A stretch of 64,000 nt of DNA from CAVORD01 sp963698535 (GTDB taxonomy: Bacteria; Bacteroidota; Bacteroidia; Bacteroidales; VadinHA17): the NCBI GenBank assembly GCA_963698535.1, contig CAVORD010000001.1, forward strand, positions 1,612,001-1,676,000, read 5' to 3'. This document shows, in pieces, positions 10,198-19,315 of this stretch (positions are counted from its first letter, which is position 1; the number at the start of each line of letters is the position of its first letter). The notes under the pieces were generated by a model. The model did no database searches, was not told where the DNA came from, and saw only the letters and a list, made by a program, of their open reading frames with translations. The translations under genes were made by a program, and so were the position numbers.

Positions 10198-12150
10198 ATG
10201 GAAAATTTTAAATCTACAGGTTTAAGCGAAAATTTGCTTAAGGCCATTGGTGAGATGGGTTTTGAGACCCCTACTCCCATCCAGGAAAAGACGATTCCTG
10301 CAATTTTAAACTCAGAGAGCGATATAATTGCTCTTGCACAAACGGGAACAGGCAAAACAGCCGGATTTGGCTTGCCTATTATCCAGCAGGTTGATCTTCA
10401 GTCTACTGAAGTACAGAGCCTTATCCTTTGTCCCACCAGGGAACTATGTCTGCAGATCACCCGCGATCTTGACAACTTCTCTAAATATGTACCCGGTTTC
10501 AGTTCTCTTGCGGTTTACGGTGGCGCCAGTATCGATGGTCAGATCCGCCCGCTACGAAGAGGCGGAGTACATCTTGTTGTTGGCACACCCGGAAGAACAC
10601 TCGACCTTATTAAGAGGAAAGTTCTTAAAATAGGATCCATCAAATGGCTGGTCCTTGACGAAGCCGATGAGATGCTTAACATGGGATTTAAGGAGGACCT
10701 CGACGAGATCCTGTCTGTCACACCTGCGGAAAAGCAGAGTCTTCTCTTTTCTGCAACCATGCCCGACGGTGTCAGGAGCATTGCAAAAAAGTATATGAAT
10801 AGTGCCATTGAGATCACCGTTGGCAAGAAAAATACAGGTGCAGATAATGTCAGTCACCACTACTATGTGGTAAGAGCATCCGACAGGTATGCAGCCTTAA
10901 AAAGAATTGCCGATATCAATCCCGATATATATGGTATTGTATTTTGCAGGACCAGGATGGAGACCAAGGATATGGCCGACAAGCTTATTCAGGATGGTTA
11001 CAATGCCGACGCTCTTCACGGCGATCTGTCTCAGCCGCAGCGCGATTATGTTATGAACAGGTTCCGCAGCGGTTCACTTCAGCTACTGGTTGCAACAGAT
11101 GTGGCGGCCCGTGGCCTTGACGTAACAGATCTCTCCCACGTGATCAACTATAACCTTCCCGACGATCCGGAAATATATATTCACAGAAGCGGAAGAACAG
11201 GCAGAGCAGGTAAAATGGGTATATGTGTAACTATTACCCATGCCAGGGAACAGGGAAAACTGAAGCAGCTCGAGAGAGTCGCAGGCAAGAAGTTCACATA
11301 CAAGGAGGTTCCCGGTGGCAGGGAGATATGCGAAAAACGACTCTTTAATGTGATCGATAAAATGGAGAAGATAGATGTAGCCGATTCGCATATCGACGCA
11401 TTCTTACCGGCAATTATGGAAAAGCTGGAGTATATGTCCAAAGAGGATATCATAAAGAAATTCGTCTCTGTAGAGTTCAATACCTTCCTTGAATATTATA
11501 AGAAAGCACCGGATCTGAATGTACCAGTAGGTGGCGACAGTCGCGACAGGCGAAGAGACTCGGGCAGAGATGAAGGAGGCAGAGGCGAAAGGAACAGGAG
11601 CGAAAGAGGCAGAGGTGAAAGAAGCGAAAGAGGCGAAAGAAGCGAAAGAAGCGAAAGAAGCGAAAGAAGCGAAAGAGTAAGGCCTGAAAGAAGCAGGGAC
11701 GACAGAGGAGGCGAAAGAAATGAGTCGAGACGTTCAGCAGGAGCAGGTTTCTCAAGGTTCTATATCAATGTTGGCAAAAAGCAGGAACTTGGAACAGCTG
11801 AGTTCATTGGCCTCATCAATGATGTAACAGGAAGAAGGGATATCCCTATCGGAAAGATCGAACTGGAACGCAAGTTTTCATTCTTCGAAATAGACAAGTC
11901 GTTTGAGAAGCTTATCCTGAAATCATTTGAGAATGTTTACATGGAGGACCTGAAAGTACAGGTGGAACTTTCAAATACTGTTGAGGACAAGTTGCCTGCC
12001 GGAGCACGCTACAGTGAAAAAACTGACAGAGGCTCCAAAACGGCCGGACGAACAGGTAAGCCTGCAAGCAGGGGCGCATGGAAAAAGACACAGGCCAAAA
12101 AGAGTCCCGTTGAGTGGGGTGGCAGAAAAGATAAGAGGAAAAGAACTTAG
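10198..12150 (+). CDS. DEAD-box RNA helicase with SER-repeat linker and DbpA-type RNA-binding domain
   Basis: An ATP-dependent RNA helicase, probably acting in ribosome assembly or RNA unwinding in the cold. Visible motifs: Q motif (about 4-29), AQTGTGKT (47-54), DEAD (154-157), SAT (185-187) and HRSGRTGR (329-336). After the RecA-like core, residues about 445-506 form a charged linker rich in Arg, Ser and Glu, including a run of SER tripeptides. Residues about 518-595 match the DbpA/CsdA C-terminal RNA-binding domain, and the tail is basic. At 650 residues it is longer than DbpA because of the linker. The family is clear; whether it is the CsdA or DbpA functional equivalent is not. Confidence 0.95.
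   Translation: MENFKSTGLSENLLKAIGEMGFETPTPIQEKTIPAILNSESDIIALAQTGTGKTAGFGLPIIQQVDLQSTEVQSLILCPTRELCLQITRDLDNFSKYVPGFSSLAVYGGASIDGQIRPLRRGGVHLVVGTPGRTLDLIKRKVLKIGSIKWLVLDEADEMLNMGFKEDLDEILSVTPAEKQSLLFSATMPDGVRSIAKKYMNSAIEITVGKKNTGADNVSHHYYVVRASDRYAALKRIADINPDIYGIVFCRTRMETKDMADKLIQDGYNADALHGDLSQPQRDYVMNRFRSGSLQLLVATDVAARGLDVTDLSHVINYNLPDDPEIYIHRSGRTGRAGKMGICVTITHAREQGKLKQLERVAGKKFTYKEVPGGREICEKRLFNVIDKMEKIDVADSHIDAFLPAIMEKLEYMSKEDIIKKFVSVEFNTFLEYYKKAPDLNVPVGGDSRDRRRDSGRDEGGRGERNRSERGRGERSERGERSERSERSERSERVRPERSRDDRGGERNESRRSAGAGFSRFYINVGKKQELGTAEFIGLINDVTGRRDIPIGKIELERKFSFFEIDKSFEKLILKSFENVYMEDLKVQVELSNTVEDKLPAGARYSEKTDRGSKTAGRTGKPASRGAWKKTQAKKSPVEWGGRKDKRKRT
11605..11690 (+). repeat. 9-base tandem repeat (AGCGAAAGA unit) inside the helicase gene
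   Basis: A run of near-identical 9-base units encodes repeated Ser-Glu-Arg or Gly-Glu-Arg. The unit keeps the frame, so gain or loss of copies would only change the linker length. Confidence 0.8.
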
Positions 12151-12160
12151 TTGACTGCAA

Positions 12161-12382
12161 ATGACAGAACTGGTTTCGGAGATAAGATGTCCGCACTGCG
12201 GAAACAGTAAGACTGAGACCATGCCGGTCAATTCCTGTCAGTTCTTTTATGAATGTACTAACTGTGGCAAGTTGTTGAAACCACTTGAGGGTGATTGCTG
12301 CGTATTTTGTTCCTATGGCACAGTGAAATGCCCTCCCATTCAGGAGGGTAATTCATGTTGTCATAACGATAATCTATCGTAA
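12161..12382 (+). CDS. Small GDCCVxC-domain protein
   Basis: A 73-residue Cys-rich protein. It has a zinc-ribbon-like CPHCG...CTNCG pair (near residues 10-13 and 28-31), then GDCCVFCSYGTVKCPP. The last motif matches the GDCCVxC family, whose members include selenoproteins in other bacteria; here all positions are Cys. The function is unknown, and the vicinal CC suggests metal binding or redox chemistry. It starts 10 bases after the helicase stop, so it is probably in the same transcript. Its last codons overlap the end of the convergent gene by 9 bases. Confidence 0.85.
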   Translation: MTELVSEIRCPHCGNSKTETMPVNSCQFFYECTNCGKLLKPLEGDCCVFCSYGTVKCPPIQEGNSCCHNDNLS

Positions 12383-12754
12383 AGCAACCAGCAGTCCGCC
12401 GGTGATAAAGGCAGCGACCCACCAGATATATGCATAACGCGACCAGAGGTGCTCAAAACGGGGCACCTCTGCGTTTATACCCGCCCGTAGGCTTAGTCGC
12501 CACAATAGGATATTATCTGTAAGCATACCCAGAAGCGAAGAGTAACCTATTATACCGTGGATACTCAACATCCCCTTTGATGAACCTATTATCATGAATA
12601 TGGTGGCTGTAATGTCAGCTATTATACCCATGGTCAGAAAAGTGAGAACCCGTCTGGTTACTCTTTTCCCTTTCTGTTCGGTTATAACACCAATGGAATA
12701 GAAGGTTAGTGCAAAAAGAACTATAACCGTTCCTGTCATTACATAATTATTCAT
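12374..12754 (-). CDS. Small membrane protein, HsmA/TIGR03987-like
   Basis: 126 residues with about four membrane-spanning segments and short basic loops. The pattern of an N-terminal FYSIGV segment followed by a central HGIIG segment resembles the TIGR03987 (HsmA) family of small inner-membrane proteins. The role is unknown. It is convergent with the GDCCVxC gene and has its own upstream gap shared with the antiporter gene on the other strand. Confidence 0.7.
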   Translation of the reverse strand: MNNYVMTGTVIVLFALTFYSIGVITEQKGKRVTRRVLTFLTMGIIADITATIFMIIGSSKGMLSIHGIIGYSSLLGMLTDNILLWRLSLRAGINAEVPRFEHLWSRYAYIWWVAAFITGGLLVALR

Positions 12755-12830
12755 GGTAATTTAATTTCAATTAGTCAGCCAAAATAGGAATAATAGTAAT
12801 TTAGCTGACAATTACCTACCAAATATTATC

Positions 12831-15131
12831 ATGTTTCTTACAAACGGATATGGTAAAGCAATCTCCGGCAAACTCATACCAGGAATGAAAGCCTTAATAT
12901 CTGTAAAAATCAAATCACGGTTTATATTGATCTCTGTCGGATCCATAGTTCCTCTGGCCCTTGCAGCAGCAGGTAATTACAGTGAGCCATCAAACGTTGT
13001 GTCTCATTATATTTCAGCCATCTTCGACCAGCCATTTTCACTTCTCCTGCTACAGATAATAATTATACTGATGGTTGCAAGGATCTTTGGCAAGCTGTTC
13101 GCCAGAATCGGTCAGCCAACTGTTGTGGGAGAGATCGTAGCCGGGATAGCACTGGGTCCTTCAATAATGGGATGGATAATGCCCCGATTCAGCCACCTTC
13201 TCTTTCCTGTCTCTTCCCTCGATAACCTTCACATACTAAGTCAGACAGGACTGATCCTCTTCATGTTTATCGTTGGGATGGAGCTCGACTGGAAGATATT
13301 GAAGACAAAAGCGAGGGATGCTGCCGTAATAAGTCAATCGAGTATACTTTTCCCTTTTCTGCTGGGCATAGGGCTTGCATTTTATCTCTTTAAGCGGTTT
13401 CCTCCAACCTTGGGGGAGTTTCTTCCCTTCTCCCTGTTTATAGCCCTTTCGATGAGCGTAACAGCCTTTCCTGTTCTGGCAAGGATAGTACAGGAGAGAG
13501 GTATCTCACGTACCAAAACCGGGGCAATGGCAATAACCAGTGCCGCTCTTAATGATGTTACTGCATGGTCGGTACTGGCTGTGGTAATAGCCATTGTAAA
13601 GGCAGGTTCACTGGTCTCGGCCCTTAACACAATAGGACTTGCAATTACTTATGTCCTCATTATGATACTGGTAATCAGACCATTTCTGGCCCGACTGGGA
13701 GATTCTCATTCCGGAAAGGAGACGCTTAACAAAGGGGTGGTAGGGTTGTACCTTCTTATCCTCCTTAGCTCTTCTCTGCTTACGGAGATCATTGGTATTC
13801 ATGCTCTTTTCGGTGCCTTTATGGCCGGACTGGTAATGCCCGAAAATATTAAGTTCAGAGAGATCCTTTCCGGTAAAATTGAAGACATTGCCGTTGTTCT
13901 GTTCTTACCCCTCTTCTTCGTGTCGACAGGATTAAGGACCGAGATAGGTCTGCTGAATGAGGGATCGTTGTGGCTTATCGCTATTGTCGTAATCTTTCTT
14001 GCAGTGGCAGGCAAGCTTATCGGCAGTGCCATCCCGGCACGACTGGTTGGCCAGACATGGCGTGATTCCCTTATCATAGGGACCCTTATGAACACCCGTG
14101 GACTGATGGAACTGGTTGTTCTTAATATTGGGTTTGATCTGGGGTTGCTTACCCCCGAGCTATTTGTCATTATGGTTCTCATGGCTGTAACAACTACACT
14201 GCTAACCGGTCCCGGACTTAAGATCATCGACATTTTAATGCCCGAGGCTACAGTAGAAACCCTAAAGGAAGAGTCTGTTGCCAGAAGGTTTAATATACTC
14301 CTCTCTTTCGGCAATCCTGAAAGCGGAAAATCGATGCTCCGGGTAGCAAATTCACTGACAAAAGAGAAGGAGACAACTTCATCAATCACCGCATTACACT
14401 TTGCTCCTCTAAGGGAGATGAAACTGTACAATGAGGAAGCTGTCGAAGATGAGAGTTTCAAAGAGATCCGTGATGAGGCCGTACTGCTTGGAGTAGACCT
14501 GAAACGGTTATTCAAACCCTCCCGCGATCTTACCAGGGGAATTCTCGAGACTGCTAATAACGGAGAATATGACTTCCTCATTATAGGGATGGGCCCGGTA
14601 ACTTTAAAAGGAACATTTCTGGGGCAGTTATTGAATCTTTTCTCCAAAATTCTAAATCCTGAACGACTTGTGGATGTAGCCAAAGGCAGAGAGCAGCTCT
14701 TTAACGAGGCCCAGTTCAGTGAAAGAGTAAGAACAGTAATATCCAAAAGCAGGGTGCCGGTGGGTGTCTTCCTTAACAATGATCTTACCGACATAGAGAC
14801 TGTTATTGTCCCTCTCTTTTCTTCCGACGATATAGAAACGGTGAAACTCGCCAGGAGTATAGCAGAGGGAAGCAAATCGCCATGCATAATCCATGATCTC
14901 AACATGGTTCTGAAACGTGAAGAGTTTTTATCGAATGAGATATTGAATGCAACAATCGGATCATCGGTAACGACTACATTCCCACGGTTAACGTCCAATG
15001 GCGGCAAGTCAATTATAGTGGTATCAATGGCCCGGTGGTCGGAATATCTGACTATTACCAGGGAATCCACCGCCCCGGGAAACTTTAGCTCCTATCTCAT
15101 TGTTAAGAGCAGGAACCAGGTTAATGGGTAA
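12831..15131 (+). CDS. CPA2-family cation/proton antiporter with C-terminal cytoplasmic domain
   Basis: An inner-membrane Na+(K+)/H+ exchanger of the CPA2 group. Residues about 45-440 hold some 12-13 membrane segments, with typical stretches such as GQPTVVGEIVAGIALGPS, ALNDVTAW and HALFGAFMAGLVMP. The C-terminal 300 residues are soluble and resemble tandem universal-stress-like domains, as in other Bacteroidota members. Total length is 766. An ATG 18 codons downstream (MKALISVK) could be the real start, since the first residues look unlike a signal or membrane segment. The gene is followed 47 bases later by a second CPA2 antiporter of a different subtype. Confidence 0.93.
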   Translation: MFLTNGYGKAISGKLIPGMKALISVKIKSRFILISVGSIVPLALAAAGNYSEPSNVVSHYISAIFDQPFSLLLLQIIIILMVARIFGKLFARIGQPTVVGEIVAGIALGPSIMGWIMPRFSHLLFPVSSLDNLHILSQTGLILFMFIVGMELDWKILKTKARDAAVISQSSILFPFLLGIGLAFYLFKRFPPTLGEFLPFSLFIALSMSVTAFPVLARIVQERGISRTKTGAMAITSAALNDVTAWSVLAVVIAIVKAGSLVSALNTIGLAITYVLIMILVIRPFLARLGDSHSGKETLNKGVVGLYLLILLSSSLLTEIIGIHALFGAFMAGLVMPENIKFREILSGKIEDIAVVLFLPLFFVSTGLRTEIGLLNEGSLWLIAIVVIFLAVAGKLIGSAIPARLVGQTWRDSLIIGTLMNTRGLMELVVLNIGFDLGLLTPELFVIMVLMAVTTTLLTGPGLKIIDILMPEATVETLKEESVARRFNILLSFGNPESGKSMLRVANSLTKEKETTSSITALHFAPLREMKLYNEEAVEDESFKEIRDEAVLLGVDLKRLFKPSRDLTRGILETANNGEYDFLIIGMGPVTLKGTFLGQLLNLFSKILNPERLVDVAKGREQLFNEAQFSERVRTVISKSRVPVGVFLNNDLTDIETVIVPLFSSDDIETVKLARSIAEGSKSPCIIHDLNMVLKREEFLSNEILNATIGSSVTTTFPRLTSNGGKSIIVVSMARWSEYLTITRESTAPGNFSSYLIVKSRNQVNG

Positions 15132-15178
15132 TACTATTGGTTTATTATTTATATATTTCTGTCAACAAATACTAAATA

Positions 15179-17185
15179 ATGGAGTCGCATTTGCTAACTG
15201 ACGTAGTAATAATCCTGGGGCTATCGCTTGCCCTGATCCTGATTTTCCAGAAATTAAAGCTGCCCCCAATAATTGGCTTTCTTGTAGCAGGAATTATAGC
15301 TGGTCCTTATGGTCTTAGCCTTATTGAAGGGCCGCACGAGGTAGAGCTTATGGCCGAAATAGGTGTTGTCTTTCTTCTTTTTGCAATAGGTCTTGAGTTT
15401 TCAGTAAAGACCCTTGTTTCAATAAAAAGGACAGTATTTCTGGGTGGCACAGTGCAGGTTGGTCTTACAATAGCAATCTCAATGGCCCTTTCCATGTTTC
15501 TTGGATTCGGCATTAATGAAGCTTTGTTCATTGGATTTCTGCTATCACTCAGTAGTACAGCTATTGTTCTGAAAATGCTTCAGGAGAGAGGTGAGCTGGC
15601 AACCCCGCAAGGGCGGGCATCAGTTGGAATTCTTCTGTTTCAGGATATCATCGTGGTTCCCATGATCCTGATAACCCCATTCCTGGCTGGAGAGGCACAA
15701 CCACAGGGTGGTGCTATGCTGATGATGGTAGTGAAGATGGTTGCCACGATAGTCGTACTCATACTGATGGCCCGGTATATAATACCTCTCCTCTTCGAAA
15801 TTGTTGTCAAAACACGTAACCGGGAACTTTTTGTTATTACAACTGTCGTACTCTGTTTTGCCACTGCCTGGCTCACATCATATGTTGGTCTCTCTCTTGC
15901 TCTCGGTGCCTTCTTTGCAGGGCTTATCCTATCAGGTTCCGAATATAGCCATCAGGCAAAGGCCAATATCTACCCGTTCAGAGAGATCTTTTTGAGCTTT
16001 TTCTTTGTCTCCATAGGTATGTTGCTGGATCTCAGGTTTTTTATAAATAATCTACTGATTATCCATTCCATTGCCATAGGCGTAATCGTTATCAAGATGA
16101 TAACAGGATTTGCCGCATCACGGCTGAGTGGGACTCCACGACTGAACTCTGTAATTGCCGGACTTAACCTTTTTCAGGTTGGTGAATTTGCTTTTATGCT
16201 TTCTGCAATAGGACTGAGCTACGGGCTGCTGGAAGGCAATACCTATCAGTATTTTCTTTCTGTAAGTATCATTACAATGGGAGCTACACCATTTATTATC
16301 AATGGTGCACCAAAAATAGCCAAGATCATATTGAAAGCACCTCTTCCGGATGGTGTGAGACGGAGGATATCAAGGATAAAGAGAAAAGAACAGCCTGAAA
16401 TAGTTATTGAGGAAAACTGCCATGATCACCTGGTAATTGTTGGCTACGGATTAAACGGAGAGAATGTTGCCAATGCTGCCCTTTTATCGGGAATACCATA
16501 TGTCGTGATAGAACATGATTCAGATGTTTATAAGAAAGCTAAAGCATCAAACTTCAATGCTATTCTGGGGGATGCCACAGATGAATCATTGCTAAGACAT
16601 ATAAATATCCATGAATCAAGGGTAGTGGTTGTTGCCATATCCGATCCTACCACAACACGTGAGGTGGTAAAGGCGATAAGGAGCTTCACAGAAACAGCTC
16701 ATATAATTGTAAGGACAAAATATATGAGAGAGGTGGAGGAGAATCTTAAACTTGGTGCCGACGATGTTATCCCCGAAGAGTTTGAGACCAGCATTGAGAT
16801 TTTTACACATGTGCTGAGGAAATACCTTGTCCCGCATGACGAGATCCAGGAATTTGTGGACAATTGCCGGACAAGAAATTACGAATACCTTAGAAATATT
16901 CCATCGTACCATTCCAAGAAAAGGGAGATCGGGATTCATATACCGGATATGGAGATCTCTACGATCCCGGTGCAGAATTCCCCGAACTCAATAATTGGAA
17001 AGAGCATATCTGAATCCGGATTAAGAACTGAATTCGGTATTACTGTCCTTGCCATAAGGCGGGGCGATAAATACATTTCTGAAATATCTCCTGATATAAC
17101 AATTGAACAGGATGACATACTCTACCTTTTCGGCAGTCCTGGAAATATATCGAAGATAAACAAATACCTTTTATTCAGGCAATAA
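15179..17185 (+). CDS. KefB/KefC-type monovalent cation/proton antiporter with TrkA-N and TrkA-C domains
   Basis: 668 residues. Residues 1-385 form the CPA2 membrane domain (PPIIGFLVAGIIAGPYGL; LSLSSTAIVLK). A Rossmann TrkA-N domain begins near 418 (VIVGYGLNGENVA), which should bind NAD(H) or another nucleotide, and a TrkA-C domain occupies about 585-668. It probably exports K+ or Na+ in exchange for protons under redox or pH control. It sits between another CPA2 antiporter and a ZIP transporter, all on the plus strand, which points to a small ion-homeostasis group. Confidence 0.94.
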   Translation: MESHLLTDVVIILGLSLALILIFQKLKLPPIIGFLVAGIIAGPYGLSLIEGPHEVELMAEIGVVFLLFAIGLEFSVKTLVSIKRTVFLGGTVQVGLTIAISMALSMFLGFGINEALFIGFLLSLSSTAIVLKMLQERGELATPQGRASVGILLFQDIIVVPMILITPFLAGEAQPQGGAMLMMVVKMVATIVVLILMARYIIPLLFEIVVKTRNRELFVITTVVLCFATAWLTSYVGLSLALGAFFAGLILSGSEYSHQAKANIYPFREIFLSFFFVSIGMLLDLRFFINNLLIIHSIAIGVIVIKMITGFAASRLSGTPRLNSVIAGLNLFQVGEFAFMLSAIGLSYGLLEGNTYQYFLSVSIITMGATPFIINGAPKIAKIILKAPLPDGVRRRISRIKRKEQPEIVIEENCHDHLVIVGYGLNGENVANAALLSGIPYVVIEHDSDVYKKAKASNFNAILGDATDESLLRHINIHESRVVVVAISDPTTTREVVKAIRSFTETAHIIVRTKYMREVEENLKLGADDVIPEEFETSIEIFTHVLRKYLVPHDEIQEFVDNCRTRNYEYLRNIPSYHSKKREIGIHIPDMEISTIPVQNSPNSIIGKSISESGLRTEFGITVLAIRRGDKYISEISPDITIEQDDILYLFGSPGNISKINKYLLFRQ

Positions 17186-17249
17186 TAAAATTTGACAATT
17201 ATAAGCCTGCCAATCAAATAGGTTTTTTAACTTTATAAAAACGATTGCT

Positions 17250-18545
17250 ATGACAGGTATTATTGAACTAGATGCATTCCTCTTCGGAATAATTAGTGCA
17301 GTTGCTCTGCCTTTGGGTGCCATGCTCGCCCTTGTCTGGACACCAAAGCCCAAGGTGCTGGCTGCACTGATGGCAATGGGAGCAGGTGCTCTGCTGGCTG
17401 CTCTGACAATAGACCTGGTAGCTGTTTCCCTGGAGAAAGGACATTTCTATCCTCTTGCATTGGGGATGATACTGGGAGGACTATTCTTCGTTTTACTAAA
17501 CAGGGTCATTAACAGTAAAGGCGGTTTCCTACGTAAAAGTGCAACGATATTCACTCATATAACACGCAAACATTCGGCAAAAGAGAAGCTCCTTCTCAAA
17601 AAGATGAGCAAGGTCAAACTCCTTTCAAAACTCGATCCCATTCATGCAAATGCTTTGATGCCACTCCTGCACCGGTTCACATACAGGGAAGGTAAATTCA
17701 TGGTCCACGAGGGTGACCCGGGTGATATTATTTACATCATAGAGGAGGGCGAAGCGATAATTATGGATGACAAAACAAATCAGGTGGTCAAAATACTTAA
17801 ACCAAATGATGTGTATGGACTGGCAGAAATGCTATCCCTAAGTCCTCATCCATATAATGCGGTAGTTAAGAACGACATGAAACTCTGGCTTGTATCCAGG
17901 GAAGCCGTTGATAACCTTATTTCAATAAACCCAACTATTAAAGCGGACCTGATGAAAATTGCGGAGGAGAACTATATTCTTTCTCCCAATGGTAAAGAGG
18001 ACTCCCATGTACATTCAGAAGATTGGTACAACGAGGCCCTGGGACATCTGGCCGAAAAAAGGGGCAATGTTACCAGTGAAGATATCCACCAGGAGGTGAA
18101 GGAGCATGGTAATGCTTCAATGGCCATATGGATGGGTATAATGCTCGATGGTATACCAGAATCTATCGTTATCGGCTCCAGCCTGCTGCTCCATGGCTCA
18201 ATAAGTATATCGCTGCTTGCAGGTCTTTTCCTTTCCAACTTTCCAGAGGCCCTCTCAAGTTCAGTGGGAATGAAAAAACAAAAAATGCCTTATATGAAGA
18301 TAATTCTTATGTGGACATCTATAATGATTGTAACCGGTATAGGGGCATATGTTGGCAATGTATATTTTGAAAATGCCTCACCCCTCTTCTTTGCACTTGT
18401 CGATGGCCTGGCGGCCGGTGCCATGCTAACGATGATAGCGGAAACAATGCTTCCTGAAGCTTTTCATATAGGCGGTTCTGTTACCGGACTCTCAGCTCTT
18501 ATAGGATTTATTGCAACCCTTTTGGCCAAAGTAATCGGGGCATGA
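17250..18545 (+). CDS. ZIP-family metal transporter with an internal cyclic-nucleotide-binding-like domain
   Basis: 431 residues. The first three membrane segments (about 8-85) and the last five (about 290-430) match ZIP transporters: MLDGIPESIVIG (298-309), SNFPEAL (329-335) and AETMLPEA (397-404) carry metal-site Asp/Glu and Pro residues. Between them, about 120-240, lies a cNMP-binding-like beta-roll (FMVHEGDPGDIIYIIEEGEA). The phosphate-binding cassette is degenerate: GLAEMLSLSPHPYNAVV has Glu but no Arg where CRP-type domains have one, so it may not bind cAMP. A His/Glu-rich helical linker (250-288) follows. Likely substrate is zinc or another divalent metal; the direction of transport is not shown. 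Confidence 0.88.
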   Translation: MTGIIELDAFLFGIISAVALPLGAMLALVWTPKPKVLAALMAMGAGALLAALTIDLVAVSLEKGHFYPLALGMILGGLFFVLLNRVINSKGGFLRKSATIFTHITRKHSAKEKLLLKKMSKVKLLSKLDPIHANALMPLLHRFTYREGKFMVHEGDPGDIIYIIEEGEAIIMDDKTNQVVKILKPNDVYGLAEMLSLSPHPYNAVVKNDMKLWLVSREAVDNLISINPTIKADLMKIAEENYILSPNGKEDSHVHSEDWYNEALGHLAEKRGNVTSEDIHQEVKEHGNASMAIWMGIMLDGIPESIVIGSSLLLHGSISISLLAGLFLSNFPEALSSSVGMKKQKMPYMKIILMWTSIMIVTGIGAYVGNVYFENASPLFFALVDGLAAGAMLTMIAETMLPEAFHIGGSVTGLSALIGFIATLLAKVIGA

Positions 18546-18663
18546 TAACAGTTGCTAAGGACTCAATGCCTGCCATATCTCTATTGTCCGGATAGTATTG
18601 GCACATTCATTCTGTCCGTTTAAGATGATGCCTAATTTCAAACATAAAATTGCTTACCCTGAT

Positions 18664-19236
18664 ATGAAAGATGATTCCCTGAAAATGTTACCCGGAATGG
18701 TCCTGCTGATCTTCTTAATTACAATCATATTAGTGTCAGCCGGATCGTGTAAAGGGAGAAAAGCCGGATCTTCGCAGGAATCATTTATTATATATGGAGC
18801 AGGCGATTCTATTGCTCCCGGTGGAAGTCCCTCCTTTTTGGTTGCCGTACCATTTGATACAATAGCGATCAGCATAAAGAGCTCTGTAGAGGAGAAAGTA
18901 ACAGCCTTACTGGATTCCTTGTCGTCTATCTGCTTTAATGGACTGGACATTGAGCTCATGAATATAAATACCGACTCATCAGGCATTAAAACCATCAGGA
19001 TCGATCTTAGAGAGGATAAGTCCTACACAGGCCCGGGGACAACAGAGCCATACTTTTCATGGTATGATTTCTTTCAGGGCTCAACAGGAGGGCAATCAAC
19101 CACGATAAGTCTTATCAATACTATATTACAGAGAAATTATGAGGGTGAATGGCCGGATGCCCTTGAAGTATATTACATGGGAGAGCCGGTCGGTAACATG
19201 GACCACATAAATCTCTCAGGCATAATATTAAGATAG
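18664..19236 (+). CDS. Putative lipoprotein with weak GerMN-like C-terminus
   Basis: The ATG at 18664 is chosen because MKDDSLKMLPGMVLLIFLIT gives a normal lipoprotein signal with lipobox SAGSC; the frame is open from 18598, but that adds 22 odd residues. The mature part is about 160 residues. Its end (STTISLINTILQRNYEGEWP ... VYYMGEPVGNMDHINLSG) resembles GerMN domains of sporulation-type lipoproteins, but I hold this loosely. It lies 118 bases after the ZIP gene on the same strand. Function unknown. Confidence 0.65.
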   Translation: MKDDSLKMLPGMVLLIFLITIILVSAGSCKGRKAGSSQESFIIYGAGDSIAPGGSPSFLVAVPFDTIAISIKSSVEEKVTALLDSLSSICFNGLDIELMNINTDSSGIKTIRIDLREDKSYTGPGTTEPYFSWYDFFQGSTGGQSTTISLINTILQRNYEGEWPDALEVYYMGEPVGNMDHINLSGIILR

Positions 19237-19315
19237 CTATTGAAAATATTAACAGCATTAGCCTCAAAACAAAAATATTACTATATTACCTAATTAATCA
19301 CTTACACTTAATAAG

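Noticed and set aside
13799..15070. 423-codon open frame on the minus strand opposite the first antiporter gene
   Set aside because: It lies fully inside a clear antiporter gene; its translation is Ser/Arg-rich with no recognisable domain, as expected for an antisense shadow.
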